NCBI GenBank assembly: GCA_039105265.1
Contig: JAPFFF010000010.1
Location: 3,100,001 to 3,164,000 of the forward strand
Direction: 5' to 3'
DNA length: 64,000 nucleotides
Source of the DNA: Tritrichomonas musculus
Taxonomy: Eukaryota; Parabasalia; Tritrichomonadida; Tritrichomonadidae
Shown: positions 48,970 through 58,971 of the stretch, piece after piece
How the letters are laid out: every line of letters begins with the position of its first letter
Numbering within the stretch: the first letter of the stretch is position 1
Made by a program: the position numbers and the translations under genes
The notes under the pieces: model-generated
The model's database searches: none
Seen by the model: only the letters and a program-made list of their open reading frames with translations
Told to the model about the DNA's origin: nothing

Positions 48970-50449
48970 GATTTTTTTGTTAAACGTGTTTATTTAGTTC
49001 GTCAACCAATTGATTCTGATTTTGAATCTGTTGATAATTATGTAAGAAATTTTTGTGAAGGCTCACAGAAAAAGTTCAATTCTTTTGAAGATATTAAAGA
49101 CTTTGGTATTAAAGGTTATATTCTTTTAAATATTCAAAAAAAAATTAATGAAAGAAGATTACAAACTTATGTTTATCATAATAAAGAATATTATATTAAA
49201 TCTGGTGTTTACCTTTTTCCTCATTCAAAAAGTTTGCTTTCAAATGCGAACGTTGAGGTTCGCGTTTTTATGTTGGATACAACATGGCGCATTATGCATT
49301 TTTATACGACTTCTATTCTAACTGCTTGCGTTTCAAATAGTAGCCTACCAATTGGATTTGTATTTGGCGGGGGCGAGACAAAAAAATTACCAATTTTCTA
49401 ATAAAAACCGCCGAAAAACAATTTTATTTTAGTTTTAAAAAAAATCATTGAAAGTGACCAAGGATCCGAACTTAAAGGTATATGCAACGATTTATATTCT
49501 ATCCATGTATCATGTACACGTCATTTATTAGCTGGTTTAAAATATTCTGCATATTCATATAAGGTTCAGCACATAGTTTGCTGCGAAAGTGATTTTGAAT
49601 TTAGAAATTGTATTAATTTATTCTCAACAAAGTTTGACCAAATATGCACTCAAAAACCTCATGAACTCAAATATATAAATTTAGCTTTGAAAAAAAAGGT
49701 ATGAAATTTTGTTGTATTCAAAAACAAATTGTTTTTGAAAACGAATCAAGATGGGAAGAAGTTTCATTATTGCATAGAATAAAATTGAAAATGCTTTCTA
49801 CTACCAATAGCTTAGAATCTTCTCACGGCCACCTAAATAAGCGCACCCCGAGACGAAATTCATTTTATGGTTTTTTATTCCGAATTATAAACGAGCTCAT
49901 ACTCAAATATGGAAGCATAAATAAACAGCTACAGCATAATTATAACTTTTTAAAAAGGAAAACGATGAACCAATTAAAAGCCTTGGATTACAATCAACTC
50001 CGTTTTCAGATGATATTTTACGAAACAACAGAAAAAACCTGTTTATGTGGTAAAAATAAACTTGAATGTGCCTTGTACAATATTGATATCCCATGCATCC
50101 ATCGGCTTGCTCTTGGTGTTCAATTTCCATCTTTACCTCAAATTGATTTAAATATAAATTTTCTGAAGTTCGCGAAGAGGAAGAAGATGAAGATAATATT
50201 GATCCAACACAAGATCAAATGCAATATGTGTTTCAACAGATTAAAAATTTCAGTCATTCAAAAAGAGACAAAGAAATCAAAAAATTTGTTGAAGAATCTC
50301 ATTCCAAAATTGATGACCAAGATTTGTTTTTTATAAGAAACCAGAGAGTTTCAATGATACAGTTGATTGAGGAAGGCATTCAAAAGTTCAAGCAAATTAA
50401 AAAGGAGACCAAATATCAGCCCAAAAAAAAAAAAAAAGATATAGTCTAG
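48970..50449 (+). pseudogene. MULE transposase relic
   Basis: Opens at VKRVYLVRQPIDSDFESVDNY without a proper N-terminus. It then shows VFMLDTTWRIMHFYTT (first catalytic Asp), GFVFGGGETKKL, IIESDQGSELKGICNDLY (second Asp, after two adjacent TAA codons near 49400) and CTRHLLAGLKYS. After a frame change in an A-run near 49690 come TTNSLESSHGHLN (candidate Glu) and a SWIM-like CLCGKNKLEC...CIHR. A further frame change precedes a charged tail ending near 50449. About three breaks. Possible source of trans-acting transposase for the MITE at 47355-47762, but no TIRs are present to link them. Confidence 0.75.
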
Positions 50450-50768
50450 AGTAAAACCCCCCTACCAAATAGAAAACCCCCTACCAAATCTCTGTATAAA
50501 AGAGTTAGAATCATAATATCATATTTACATATAGATAAAATGTTCATTTGATAAAATAATTATTATTATTTAAAAAATGTTTATTTTATATTTATATATT
50601 AGTATTTAAAAATGCAATATCTATTCAATTTTTTTATCGAAAAATTGAATAGAAAATGGTAGGTGGGTTTTCCACCAACTTACTTTTTGCCACCATTAAA
50701 GGCCAAAAATGGGTGAATAAAAATGGTAGGGGGTTTTCCATTGGTAGGGGGTTTTCAAGTAGACTATA
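50440..50768. mobile_element. MITE with duplicated subterminal boxes, 329 bp
   Basis: Inverted ends: left TATAGTCTAGAGTAAAACCC, right complement TATAGTCTACTTGAAAACCC. Both ends carry the box AAAACCCCCTACCA twice, ~16-19 bp apart. If the outermost TA is read as target duplication, the TIR is TAGTCTA and the type would be Tc1/mariner-like; this is uncertain. It is inserted at, or forms, the 3' end of the MULE relic. Confidence 0.65.
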
Positions 50769-50807
50769 ATTTAATTTTGTTTTAATTTAATTAAAATAAG
50801 TGTACAT

Positions 50808-51107
50808 ATAACGTTTATAATTTTTTTCAAGAATTTTAATTTTATTCCAGGATAACCGTTTTTTAATAATAAAATTTCAATAAGCTCATATAAAAAGTTC
50901 GTATTTTTTTAAAAAATTTATGATTTTTTCCTTACCTTTTTTATTCAAATTTTTCCTTCTCAATTATAATCCCAGGATGAATGATCGTTTTTAATTCAAT
51001 TTTTGAAATATATTTTGGCTGATAATCGACATGGTTAAATATTAAACCATCTTAAACGGTTATCCTGGAATAAAATAAACATCCTTGAATTAAATAACAA
51101 ACGTTAT
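50808..51107. mobile_element. foldback/MITE-like element, 300 bp
   Basis: Left end ATAACGTTT...TTCAAG, then TTTTATTCCAGGATAACCGT. The complement of the right end reads ATAACGTTT...TTCAAG, then the same TTTTATTCCAGGATAACCGT, giving inverted arms of ~55 bp with a few mismatches. No convincing target duplication seen. Confidence 0.7.
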
Positions 51108-51420
51108 CAGAAAAAGTTTTTTTTTCTCCAAAAAAAAGTTTTTCACGCGGGGCTCTATTGTATTAAAAAAAAAAAAAAAATTGAAAGTAGTAGCTATGTT
51201 AGGGGGCTACAGATACAACGTACCTTACGCCCACGTTCGCTTCGCTCACTCCCCTAACTCTAATTCATTCAGTCTACCAAAAATTACATTTTTGTCATCC
51301 TCGACCAAATTAGTATATATGCCCGCCACAGTCGCGTGACAGCTAATTTAATTGACGAAACCCCAAAAAAATCAGCTCTTTTGGTATTTAATTTAGTGCT
51401 ACTTGTGGCACAAGACTATA

Positions 51421-51470
51421 GATATATGTCTACGATCTATTAATATATGTCTACGATCTATTAATATATA
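51421..51470. repeat. tandem duplication of a ~25-bp unit
   Basis: ATATGTCTACGATCTATTAA occurs twice in succession in the left non-coding part of the helicase-bearing element. Confidence 0.8.
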
Positions 51471-51754
51471 ACAATTCTAATAGCGATAACCTAAAATAAT
51501 GGCTAAATAAACTATTATAATAGGCGAAATCGGCTATATTAATATGAAACCGTTTCTAAACAATTCCATAGCTATACTCATATACGACATTATCGAGATT
51601 GTGTCCAATAAAGTAGAACTAATAGTGGCAGATAATGAATGACTCTTGTAGCATATAATTGATGACTAAATGTATAAACAATGAGTTTGATATGTGAATA
51701 ACATGAAAATTTTATCCAAATGAAACCAATGACACTGAACACTATGTTATACAG

Positions 51755-53757
51755 TTAAGTACACGAAGATATAAAATATAAGTCTGTTGATGATTATAGA
51801 TATCCAGTTCCTGACGCTGACGATGCTTTCGCTAACACAGATCCATTGAAACAACAAATCGAACCAATACCAACACCAGAAGAAGTCCATGATCCGTCAT
51901 ATATACGATGGCAGATGTTTGATGAGATCCGTGAACGATTATACACTATACAGTGTGAAGGTTACTTCGATAAGAACGGCCATCCATTAGAAGATGAAAC
52001 AATGATTAAACACCTAACTAATGGTGAACATAAACTTTGTGTTGATGATATTATAGAACGTTATGATGAGAATGGTAACTTTCTCGGTTATGTCGACTTT
52101 GATGACTCTCCTTGTTATTACATAGACCATAACAAGTATGATTTGCGTAAGATCACTAAACAAATCCGGACTAAGAAGTTCATCTGTGAAGCTCCAATCG
52201 GTTCTGGTAAATCGACTGCTATTCGTAAATGGATTGCATCGCATAGTACAGAGAGGTTTATGGTAATAGTTCCAACAGTGAATATCGCTGAAGAGTTCTA
52301 TACCAAGTTGAATGATATGTATGTTAATTCCATTCGGTTGTGTGTTAACGATAATGCGTTTAAAGAGTTTCACAAAGCTGTACACAAAGAAGTTAATGTG
52401 ATTATTACTACATAAAACACAGCTTCGAAATGTCTAGGTGATCTAATTGAAGAATATTACATGAACGAACAACGATTAGATTACTTTCTAGTGATTGACG
52501 AAGCGCATATGTTACTACAACATATTGGATTGATTGAGATTACTAAAGAGTTCGATCGAGTTGCGTTAATAAGTGATACTACTGACGATATTAAACACTT
52601 CGCGTGTTTTAGAGATTACATAATCGTTAATCCATGTATCGATAAGAGATACAATCGAAATATATACGTTAACAAGTTGATACCAGATGCTGATGAACAA
52701 CGAGCTGCAATAGTGAAATTAATCGATACAAAGCGAATGAACTACGATAAAGTATTAATTAAGATCGAAGATAAGAAACAATGTAAGTTGTTGAAAGAGA
52801 TGTTGAAAGATAGATACAAGGTTGCTTTATATACAGGTGATAACAAAGAGGTTAAGTTGAATGAAGATGGTTTGTTCGATGAAGATGTTGATGTTGTATT
52901 AGCTACCTCATCTATCCAGAATGGACAGTCCATTAAAGAGAATATTCTATCTATATTCGTCCAAACATATATCGATACTGTATCCCAGTGTTAAACAGTT
53001 TCTAGGTCGAAACCGAAATCGAAACTCGGATGTATATGAATATGTTCGATATGGAAAGCATTTGAACAAGAGAAAGTACTCGATACCGAACAACAGATAT
53101 GAGAGATACTTGAATGAACTGTATGATAGAGCATGGAATTGTATGAGTAATACAGGTTGGTATTATACATTACGTGGGTATGGTCGTGTGCGATTCGGTA
53201 AATCTGCTGTTGATGACGATTCACAAAGTGAAGTTCTCGAAGAGAATGATGAACCAGTTGATGATGATGAAGAATCTGTTGATGATGATGAATCTGTTGA
53301 TGATACTGTTGTTGATGAACCTATCGTTGATGAACCTATCGTTGATGAACATGTCGTTAATGAACCTATCGTTGATGAACATGTCGTTAATGAACCTATC
53401 GTTAATGAACCTATCGTTAATGAACCTATCGTTGATGAACATGTCGTTAATGAACCTATCGTTAATGAACCTATCGTTAATGAACCTATCGTTAATGAAC
53501 CTATCGTTAATGAACCTATCGTTGATGAACATGTCGTTAATGAACCTATCGTTGATGAACATGTCGTTAATGAACCTATCGTTGATGAACATATCGTTAA
53601 TGAACCTAACATTGATATAGAATTTACTACCAAAAGAGATCTATACAACTATTATGGAATCGATATTAAGACAATACCAGATAGGTATGAAGTTAATATG
53701 AGATATAATAAAATTAATGGTAAGAGAGGTCGAGTGTATAAATTGGTGAAGAAGTGA
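51755..53757 (+). pseudogene. SF2 (DEAH) helicase-like gene of the element, broken
   Basis: Walker A CEAPIGSGKSTAI, an IVPTVNIAEEF motif Ia, DEAH in FLVIDEAHMLL (motif II), and later motif IV-VI-like pieces (VALYTGDNKE, VVLATSSIQNGQS), then RNRNSDVYEY and an acidic tail of V(D/N)E(P/H)(I/V) pentapeptides. The order resembles origin-binding/DEAD-type helicases of large DNA elements and viruses. It is broken (about two breaks) and not expected to make a full enzyme. A true start codon was not identified. Confidence 0.55.
53311..53610 (+). repeat. 15-bp minisatellite, 20 units (pentapeptide repeats)
   Basis: Exactly 20 units of GTTGATGAACCTATC and variants (GTTAATGAACCTATC, GTTGATGAACATGTC) encode VDEPI, VNEPI and VDEHV. 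The array has higher-order order: the VDEHV-VNEPI pair recurs. The unit lacks stops in most frames on both strands, so long open frames overlap here; only the plus-strand V(D/N)E frame is supported by flanking coding sequence. Confidence 0.95.
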
Positions 53758-53796
53758 ATCGACAATGTGATTACTTTGTATTTTTCTTGAACTTAA

Positions 53797-54141
53797 ATGA
53801 CCGCATTAACAGAACTATTCGCATGTGATGATATGAACAAGTTGAAGCATGAACTCGCTAGACTTATCGAATCCAAAGACTATAAGACAGTGAATACATT
53901 GTTACGTCGTAATCCAAATACATGGAAGTTTAATACTCGTGATCTTAATGAAGAGATCCCATGTGATGATAAACACTTCACTAAACGAAAAGGTGTATTG
54001 AAGTTCGAGACCAGACCAGCATCTAATAATACGCGTAAGCCCAAACAAACAACTCCACAGAGTGATGCATACGAAGCTCATCTATATAATCCAAATGACG
54101 GATATGTATCACGAATACGATCCAAATACTCTAGCACATAA
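53797..54141 (+). CDS. small unrecognised ORF of the helicase-bearing element
   Basis: 114 residues, MTALTELFACDDMNKLKHEL start, no recognised domain. The N-terminal half is probably helical (LKHELARLIESKDYKTVNTLLRR); the C-terminal half is basic and Pro/Thr-rich (ASNNTRKPKQTTPQSDAYE). It follows the helicase by 39 bp in the same orientation and shares its codon use, so it belongs to the same element. A nucleic-acid-binding or structural role is possible but unproven. Confidence 0.5.
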   Translation: MTALTELFACDDMNKLKHELARLIESKDYKTVNTLLRRNPNTWKFNTRDLNEEIPCDDKHFTKRKGVLKFETRPASNNTRKPKQTTPQSDAYEAHLYNPNDGYVSRIRSKYSST

Positions 54142-54151
54142 ACCGCATAGA

Positions 54152-54170
54152 TCACACACGCACACACACA
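54152..54170. repeat. CA microsatellite
   Basis: A short (CA)n run interrupted by CG, just after the small ORF. Confidence 0.8.
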
Positions 54171-54353
54171 CTATTTTTGGATAATAAAAGCCAATACCGA
54201 AACAGGATTCTCCAGTATTGGATTCGCATACGAAACTCGTTAAAAGTGGTTAAAGTTGGTATTGGCTAATGCTGTCGTAAATGCATTCGCTTATATAATC
54301 GTTAATGGGTTCGTTTAAGTTGAGGTCGTCAATTGAAATTTAAACTTTTTCTG

Positions 54354-55797
54354 TGAGGGTGCTTTTTTCAATTTTTAACGTATGAGATTTGTACCTTAAT
54401 TACGAAAAAAAATTTTTTACTGCACATAATATGCGTAATACATATATTATTAAAATACACTATTATTACACTTTATTTTAACATTTATATCTTTTTAATT
54501 TCCTATTATAATTTTTGTTAAAACTCATTGAATTTTTACTTTTGAATTTTAGACTTTTTGTCCGTCCTCCCTTAAATAATAATTAATGTTATTAACGCAA
54601 CTTAATTAATGACCACTTTAATCCGTTAAGTTGACTAATTTAAATTATAAGCCCTTATTTTTTGATATTATCATTAGGTAGGCTGTGCGATAGAGAGAAC
54701 CTACGGTATACTACTGTTGAAGAAGTTATTGAGATTTTGTTTGAGGTATGCAACTTTTTAATAAGTTTGTCATGAACGTATCACACAATTCTTTTTTCAT
54801 TTTTTAATCGTCTCGAAATTTGTCTAATACATTAGTTTTCTATACCTTGTCGTGTGCCACAATAGCCAGTTGGATCGGCATTGGTAGATCTCCTTAAAAT
54901 TGTATTGGCTATAATTTTCTAAGTATACTTCCTCCAATGGCCTCAACTACCGTCAAAAGATATGATGTTTTTGAGATTCATCCTTAAATATTTGTTAAAA
55001 GCATGATTGTGAGCTATGTCTATTATTGCATCAATGATTTTGTCAGTTTGTTTTCAAAAATGCTTGTTCTAATCTATCCTATACCATGAATAATTACAGA
55101 AAATGCAAATTGTAATGTGTTTAGCTATGACAATCTGGAGGAATTTTTCGCTCCTAATTCGAATATAAATAAAAAATAATAATAAAAATTTGGGATGCAT
55201 TGGACAGTTTGTTTACAACAACTAGGCTGTTTATGAAAAAAAAAGCATATGACATTATCGATATTCTACCTTAAAAATATAGCTAATGTGTTTGCTACTC
55301 TTGCTAATGACAATTGACATTTATCCTTTTTTACTGGTGAAAACACAATCCGATTAACTTTAATATGGCTGTATGATAGATGTTGAAGAGTATTCTTGTT
55401 TCCAGACTAAATTTCAATTGAAAGCTTCATTCTTTTAATTAATCAAAGATTAAGAATCATTTTTGCATGTTTTGGACATTTTTTTAATGCCTTTAACGAT
55501 AAAAACAAACAATTCTACCCTTGTTTAATTTCTACTTCTATGAATTTGTAATCAACAGCATCGACAAATGCTCCTTCTGAATTTGAAGAGCTTTCATTAA
55601 ATGTATATAAATTTTTGTTTTATATAACTTTTTCTAAGCATTTGACCAGCTTTTCCACTTTTTGATAATGCAAATCAAAATGATCGTTTTGTAAAATTAA
55701 ACAAAGTGTATTAAAATGAGTATGTTTATTGAATTTAAGCTTTAAGTTGATGTTGAAAGTTTTTATTATGCATTTGGTTAATATTAAACCTAATTAT
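54354..55797. other. intergenic with possible coding remnants
   Basis: Mostly AT-rich. At ~54670-54745 the plus frame reads LSLGRLCDRENLRYTTVEEV, then IEILFE, immediately followed by GTATGC. On the minus strand ~55520-55760 a frame reads HFDLHYQKVEKLVKCLEKV and, after a break, SSSNSEGAFVDAVDYKFIEV. Neither was assigned to a family. Confidence 0.4.
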
Positions 55798-57159
55798 TCA
55801 AAATCCTTTGAAAAAATTGTGATTTAATATTTGATCAATAGTTGGCCTTTCATCTGGATTCTTCTTTAGGCACCATTGAGCAAGAACTTGCAATTCATCG
55901 GTTTCATCGATTGGAAATTCTAGGTATAAAGCACGAAATCTAAAGAAATCTTTGTTTCCATCGACACAATAGAAGCTTGGGTCTTGCGTTGCGAGTAACC
56001 AAAATGTGATTCCAAGCGCGTAGATGTCCAGTTTAAAAACATGAACTTTGTTATTAATGAAATATTCTGGAGCAGCAAACGCATCTGAAACTGTTTTTAC
56101 CACACTGAATGGAGATAACTTGTAAAACTTCGCAAATCCAAAGTCACTGAGATAAATATTTCCATCTTTGATTAGAAAATTTTCTGGCTTGATATCTAGG
56201 TGGGCAATGGAATTATGATGCAAATATTGGACAGCTAGGGCCATTTGGTATGCAAATTTTTTCTTTTCTTCTGGACTTTTTGGGCCTTCGAAAAGAATGT
56301 AATTATACAGATCTTTTTCGTAAAGTTCCATTATTATAATTAAATACTTATTATCTGGTGTCTTAAAGGATCTATAACATTGAGTGAGGTGGTTGTTTTG
56401 AAGAAATCTTAGAAAACCAATTTCTTGATTTCCCAAGAACTCATATTCAGTGTTGATTAAGCGTTCGGTTGGTATAATTTTGGCATTATAATAAGCTGAT
56501 GTTTCAATTTTTTGAGCTAATGCGTTAGAAGAAAATGAACCTTGTCCAATTTCACGAATAAAAGTATAACCGTTGAGCGTTTTTGGTATAACTACTTTTT
56601 CGCCTGATAGTAATTTTCCTTCATACATTTCGATACTCGGCTGATTTTCAGGGTAATTAGCCAAATAATAATTCGTTGAATTATAATGGTATTGGCCAAC
56701 CTGAGACATGCTATCGGGCGTACTTGGATGTATTTCAGTCCCTGCTACAGGAGATGAGCTCATATTTTCATGATTTGCGTCTGATATATTGCTTTCGTGA
56801 GAATTCACTCTAAAAGGTATGAAACTTTCGACAACATTTTCTTCTCTATCTGAAGATTCATCTTTAAGTAGCTCATAAAAATGATTTTTAATTCTTGAAG
56901 GCGTCCTATTTTGGAAAAAACTTGATATCTTTGTCCATTGTGGACCTAACTCTTGATATTTGGCTTTCAAAAGATCGTTTTCTTCCAGAGACCATGATGT
57001 GTCATCGAAAATAGGAACAAGTTCCCTCCGATAAAACCTAAGGATTTCTCTTCTAGTGACATTGAGTCTAGCTGCTGCTTCTTTAGCAAATTCTTTTTCT
57101 CCTAACTGCTTCAACAGCTCTTTAATGATTTCAACTTCTTCAGGTGAGAAGCGTTTCAT
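55798..57159 (-). CDS. Myb-like DNA-binding domain fused to a protein kinase
   Basis: 453 residues from the ATG at 57159 (the longer frame begins with GTG). Residues ~1-105 hold two Myb/SANT-like repeats (FSPEEVEIIKELLKQLGEKEF; then SWSLEENDLLKAKYQELG followed by QWTKISSFFQNRTPSRIKNHF). A ~90-residue Ser/Asn-rich linker follows, then a kinase domain to the end: IGQGSFSS, NAKIIP (K present), HLDIKPENFLI (R of HRD is L), LSDFGFAKFY and AAPEYF. HLD lacks the Arg, so it is a non-RD-type kinase. An Inr-like TCATA lies ~22 bases upstream (plus 57181-57185). A DNA-binding kinase could phosphorylate chromatin or transcription proteins at target promoters. The kinase relic at 45964-46858 is a close paralogue of its kinase half. 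Confidence 0.8.
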   Translation of the reverse strand: MKRFSPEEVEIIKELLKQLGEKEFAKEAAARLNVTRREILRFYRRELVPIFDDTSWSLEENDLLKAKYQELGPQWTKISSFFQNRTPSRIKNHFYELLKDESSDREENVVESFIPFRVNSHESNISDANHENMSSSPVAGTEIHPSTPDSMSQVGQYHYNSTNYYLANYPENQPSIEMYEGKLLSGEKVVIPKTLNGYTFIREIGQGSFSSNALAQKIETSAYYNAKIIPTERLINTEYEFLGNQEIGFLRFLQNNHLTQCYRSFKTPDNKYLIIIMELYEKDLYNYILFEGPKSPEEKKKFAYQMALAVQYLHHNSIAHLDIKPENFLIKDGNIYLSDFGFAKFYKLSPFSVVKTVSDAFAAPEYFINNKVHVFKLDIYALGITFWLLATQDPSFYCVDGNKDFFRFRALYLEFPIDETDELQVLAQWCLKKNPDERPTIDQILNHNFFKGF

Positions 57160-57180
57160 GAATGGTATTTTATAATGTGT

Positions 57181-57185
57181 TATGA
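57181..57185 (-). promoter_or_regulatory. Inr-like element (TCATA) of the Myb-kinase gene
   Basis: On the minus strand TCATA is ~22 bases before the ATG at 57159, consistent with that start rather than the GTG at 57192. Confidence 0.35.
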
Positions 57186-58073
57186 TTTTCACTCAAATAT
57201 TTTTATTTCAAAAGATTTGAGTTTTTCTCCCTCAAAAAGTGACCATTCAATATTTCATAATTTTTGTCAATTTTAAAAATAATATATCTCATTAAAAACA
57301 CAAAAATGTATTTTTATATTACTTTATAATATATATTTATATTTGTTGTTTTTTATAATATCTATATAACAAATTATTTTATATAGTTTTTATCAATATT
57401 TTAATATTTTACAATTTCAATATCAAAATAAAGTTTTTATCCCCTAACGAACACAACTCAATTTTCAATTTATACAATTTTTTCATTTCACTAATTTTTT
57501 GAGAAGAATTCACATTCAATTTTTTTCAAAATTGAAAAGGCTAAATACATATATCTTTAGAATTGTACTATTATTACATGTTTTTTTTAATAATTTTCTC
57601 ATAAAATAAATTATAAATACATTTAAGAAAATAATTTTAAAACATGAATTTTTTTATTCTTCGATTGAGTATTTTAAAAACTAATGAATTACATTCTATA
57701 AAGCAATCATATCTCGAAAAATACATTGAAATATATAGTAATTATTAGTTATTTATTTTAAAGTAGCATAAAATATTTATAAATTTATGTTATATAAGTG
57801 TTAGTTTAATACAACTTTAAGATTTGTATATTTAAAAAATCATTATTTGCTTTTAAAAACTTCCAATTTCTCCACTTTTTCTATCTCATAAAAATGCGAA
57901 CAACTTTTTGACAATTTTTTATATTCTCAAAAAGTGGAGATATAATCAATTTTTTTTTCAAAAAATTATTCATAACCATTTTAAATTTGATTTATCACGA
58001 TATCTGAACATTTCTCTAAATCAAATAAAAATCAAAATAAGAACTTTTAATAAATCTATTTACTTTAATTTTA
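57186..58073. other. intergenic, no gene seen
   Basis: AT-rich spacer. The phrase CTCAAAAAGTG(G/A) recurs near 57230 and 57925; otherwise nothing recognised. Confidence 0.5.
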
Positions 58074-58958
58074 TCATTCATCTATAATTAAGTCATTAGA
58101 CATATAAGGATAAGTCGAATATTCTTCTTTGCAAATAAATCCGTCATTATCATTCACTGGTTCAAGATCAATGAATGCCAAAGAAGATGTATAATTTATG
58201 ATACTTTCATATAAGATATCATTCTTTCCATCTGTCTTATCTTCTTCGACATTCATTTCATTCAAAGTTTCAGAAGTTTCTACATTACTACAAATTGTAA
58301 TTTCAACTTGCTGTTCACTGGGCTGGCTGCATAAGTTTCTTGATACGAAATAATTCCATCTGTTTTTAAGTGCATTTGCACTTCTGTTTCTGAAGAACAC
58401 TTTCATCTTTGACCACTGTGAGCCATATTCCATGTATTTTCTTTGAAGAAGGTCATCTTCCTCTTTACTCCATTGGCCATTAAAGAATCCAGGAATCAGA
58501 TAATTTTGATACCGATCACGGCATTGCCTTCCATTCCTTCCTGGCATTTCTTTTGCAATGAGCTCCCATTTTTTGGAGCCCATTTTTTCAACTAATTCTT
58601 TCAATTTCTCATCTTCTTCAGGAGAGAATTTCCTTCTTGGGGTTTTGCTTTCTTTTGGTTTTTCGTTATTCTTGATCTTCTTCTTCTGATTGGCTTTTGG
58701 AGTCATGTTCCAATGTGAATATGGTTTGAGCTGCTTTCCATAGTTATACACATGAGGAATGAAATTTGGAGGTACTACAAACCTGCCCATTTCTTTTGAA
58801 TACTCACTACTTACTGCTGGATTAATTCCAATGGAGCAAGGCATTGGAAAACTTGTTTTATTGAATGATGCAAAGGATGGTTGCATTTGTTGAACGTTTG
58901 CATAAGTATTCTGATAGAATGGAATCCTTCCAAAGTTTCCTTGGCTTGATGAAAGCAT
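58074..58958 (-). CDS. R2R3 Myb transcription factor
   Basis: 294 residues. Two Myb repeats at ~108-205: KFSPEEDEKLKELVEKMGSK with WELIAKEMPGRNGRQCRDRY, then GQWSKEEDDLLQRKYMEYGS with QWSKMKVFFRNRSANALKNR. Both recognition-helix motifs look normal for the trichomonad Myb family, whose T. vaginalis members bind promoter elements such as those of ap65-1. The N-terminus is Pro/Asn/Phe-rich with a basic patch (NQKKKIKNNEKPKESK) likely to act as nuclear signal; the C-terminus is acidic (possible activation domain). An Inr-like TCATA sits ~9 bases upstream. Confidence 0.85.
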   Translation of the reverse strand: MLSSSQGNFGRIPFYQNTYANVQQMQPSFASFNKTSFPMPCSIGINPAVSSEYSKEMGRFVVPPNFIPHVYNYGKQLKPYSHWNMTPKANQKKKIKNNEKPKESKTPRRKFSPEEDEKLKELVEKMGSKKWELIAKEMPGRNGRQCRDRYQNYLIPGFFNGQWSKEEDDLLQRKYMEYGSQWSKMKVFFRNRSANALKNRWNYFVSRNLCSQPSEQQVEITICSNVETSETLNEMNVEEDKTDGKNDILYESIINYTSSLAFIDLEPVNDNDGFICKEEYSTYPYMSNDLIIDE

Positions 58959-58966
58959 TTAGCTTA

Positions 58967-58971
58967 TATGA
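58967..58971 (-). promoter_or_regulatory. Inr-like element (TCATA) of the Myb gene
   Basis: TCATA on the minus strand, 8 bases before the ATG at 58958. Confidence 0.45.

Larger units (their letters stand above)
51108..54353 (+). mobile_element. unclassified element of foreign composition (helicase-bearing), broken
   Basis: About 3.2 kb with noticeably different codon use (CGA, GTC, TCG, ATC frequent) and higher GC than the flanks. Parts: a non-coding left region with a GTTAGGGG/CCCCTAAC stem and a duplicated GTCTACGATCTATTAATATA; a DEAH helicase gene that is broken (about two breaks); a 15-bp minisatellite; and a small intact ORF. A short inverted match (CAGAAAAAGTTT) near both limits may be a terminal repeat, but it is weak. 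Could be a remnant of a Polinton-like element or of a large DNA virus; no integrase, polymerase or capsid gene is visible. Age: fairly young, since most frames are still open. Confidence 0.5.

Noticed and set aside
53311-53610. CRISPR-like regular repeats
   Set aside because: Units are contiguous without spacers, code for pentapeptides, and the host is eukaryotic.
53163-53648. Long open frames on the minus strand and in other plus frames over the minisatellite
   Set aside because: They exist only because the 15-bp unit has no stops; flanking sequence supports only the V(D/N)E frame on plus.
51108-54353. Firm assignment to Polinton/Maverick
   Set aside because: No integrase, protein-primed polymerase, packaging ATPase or capsid gene is visible, and terminal repeats are weak.
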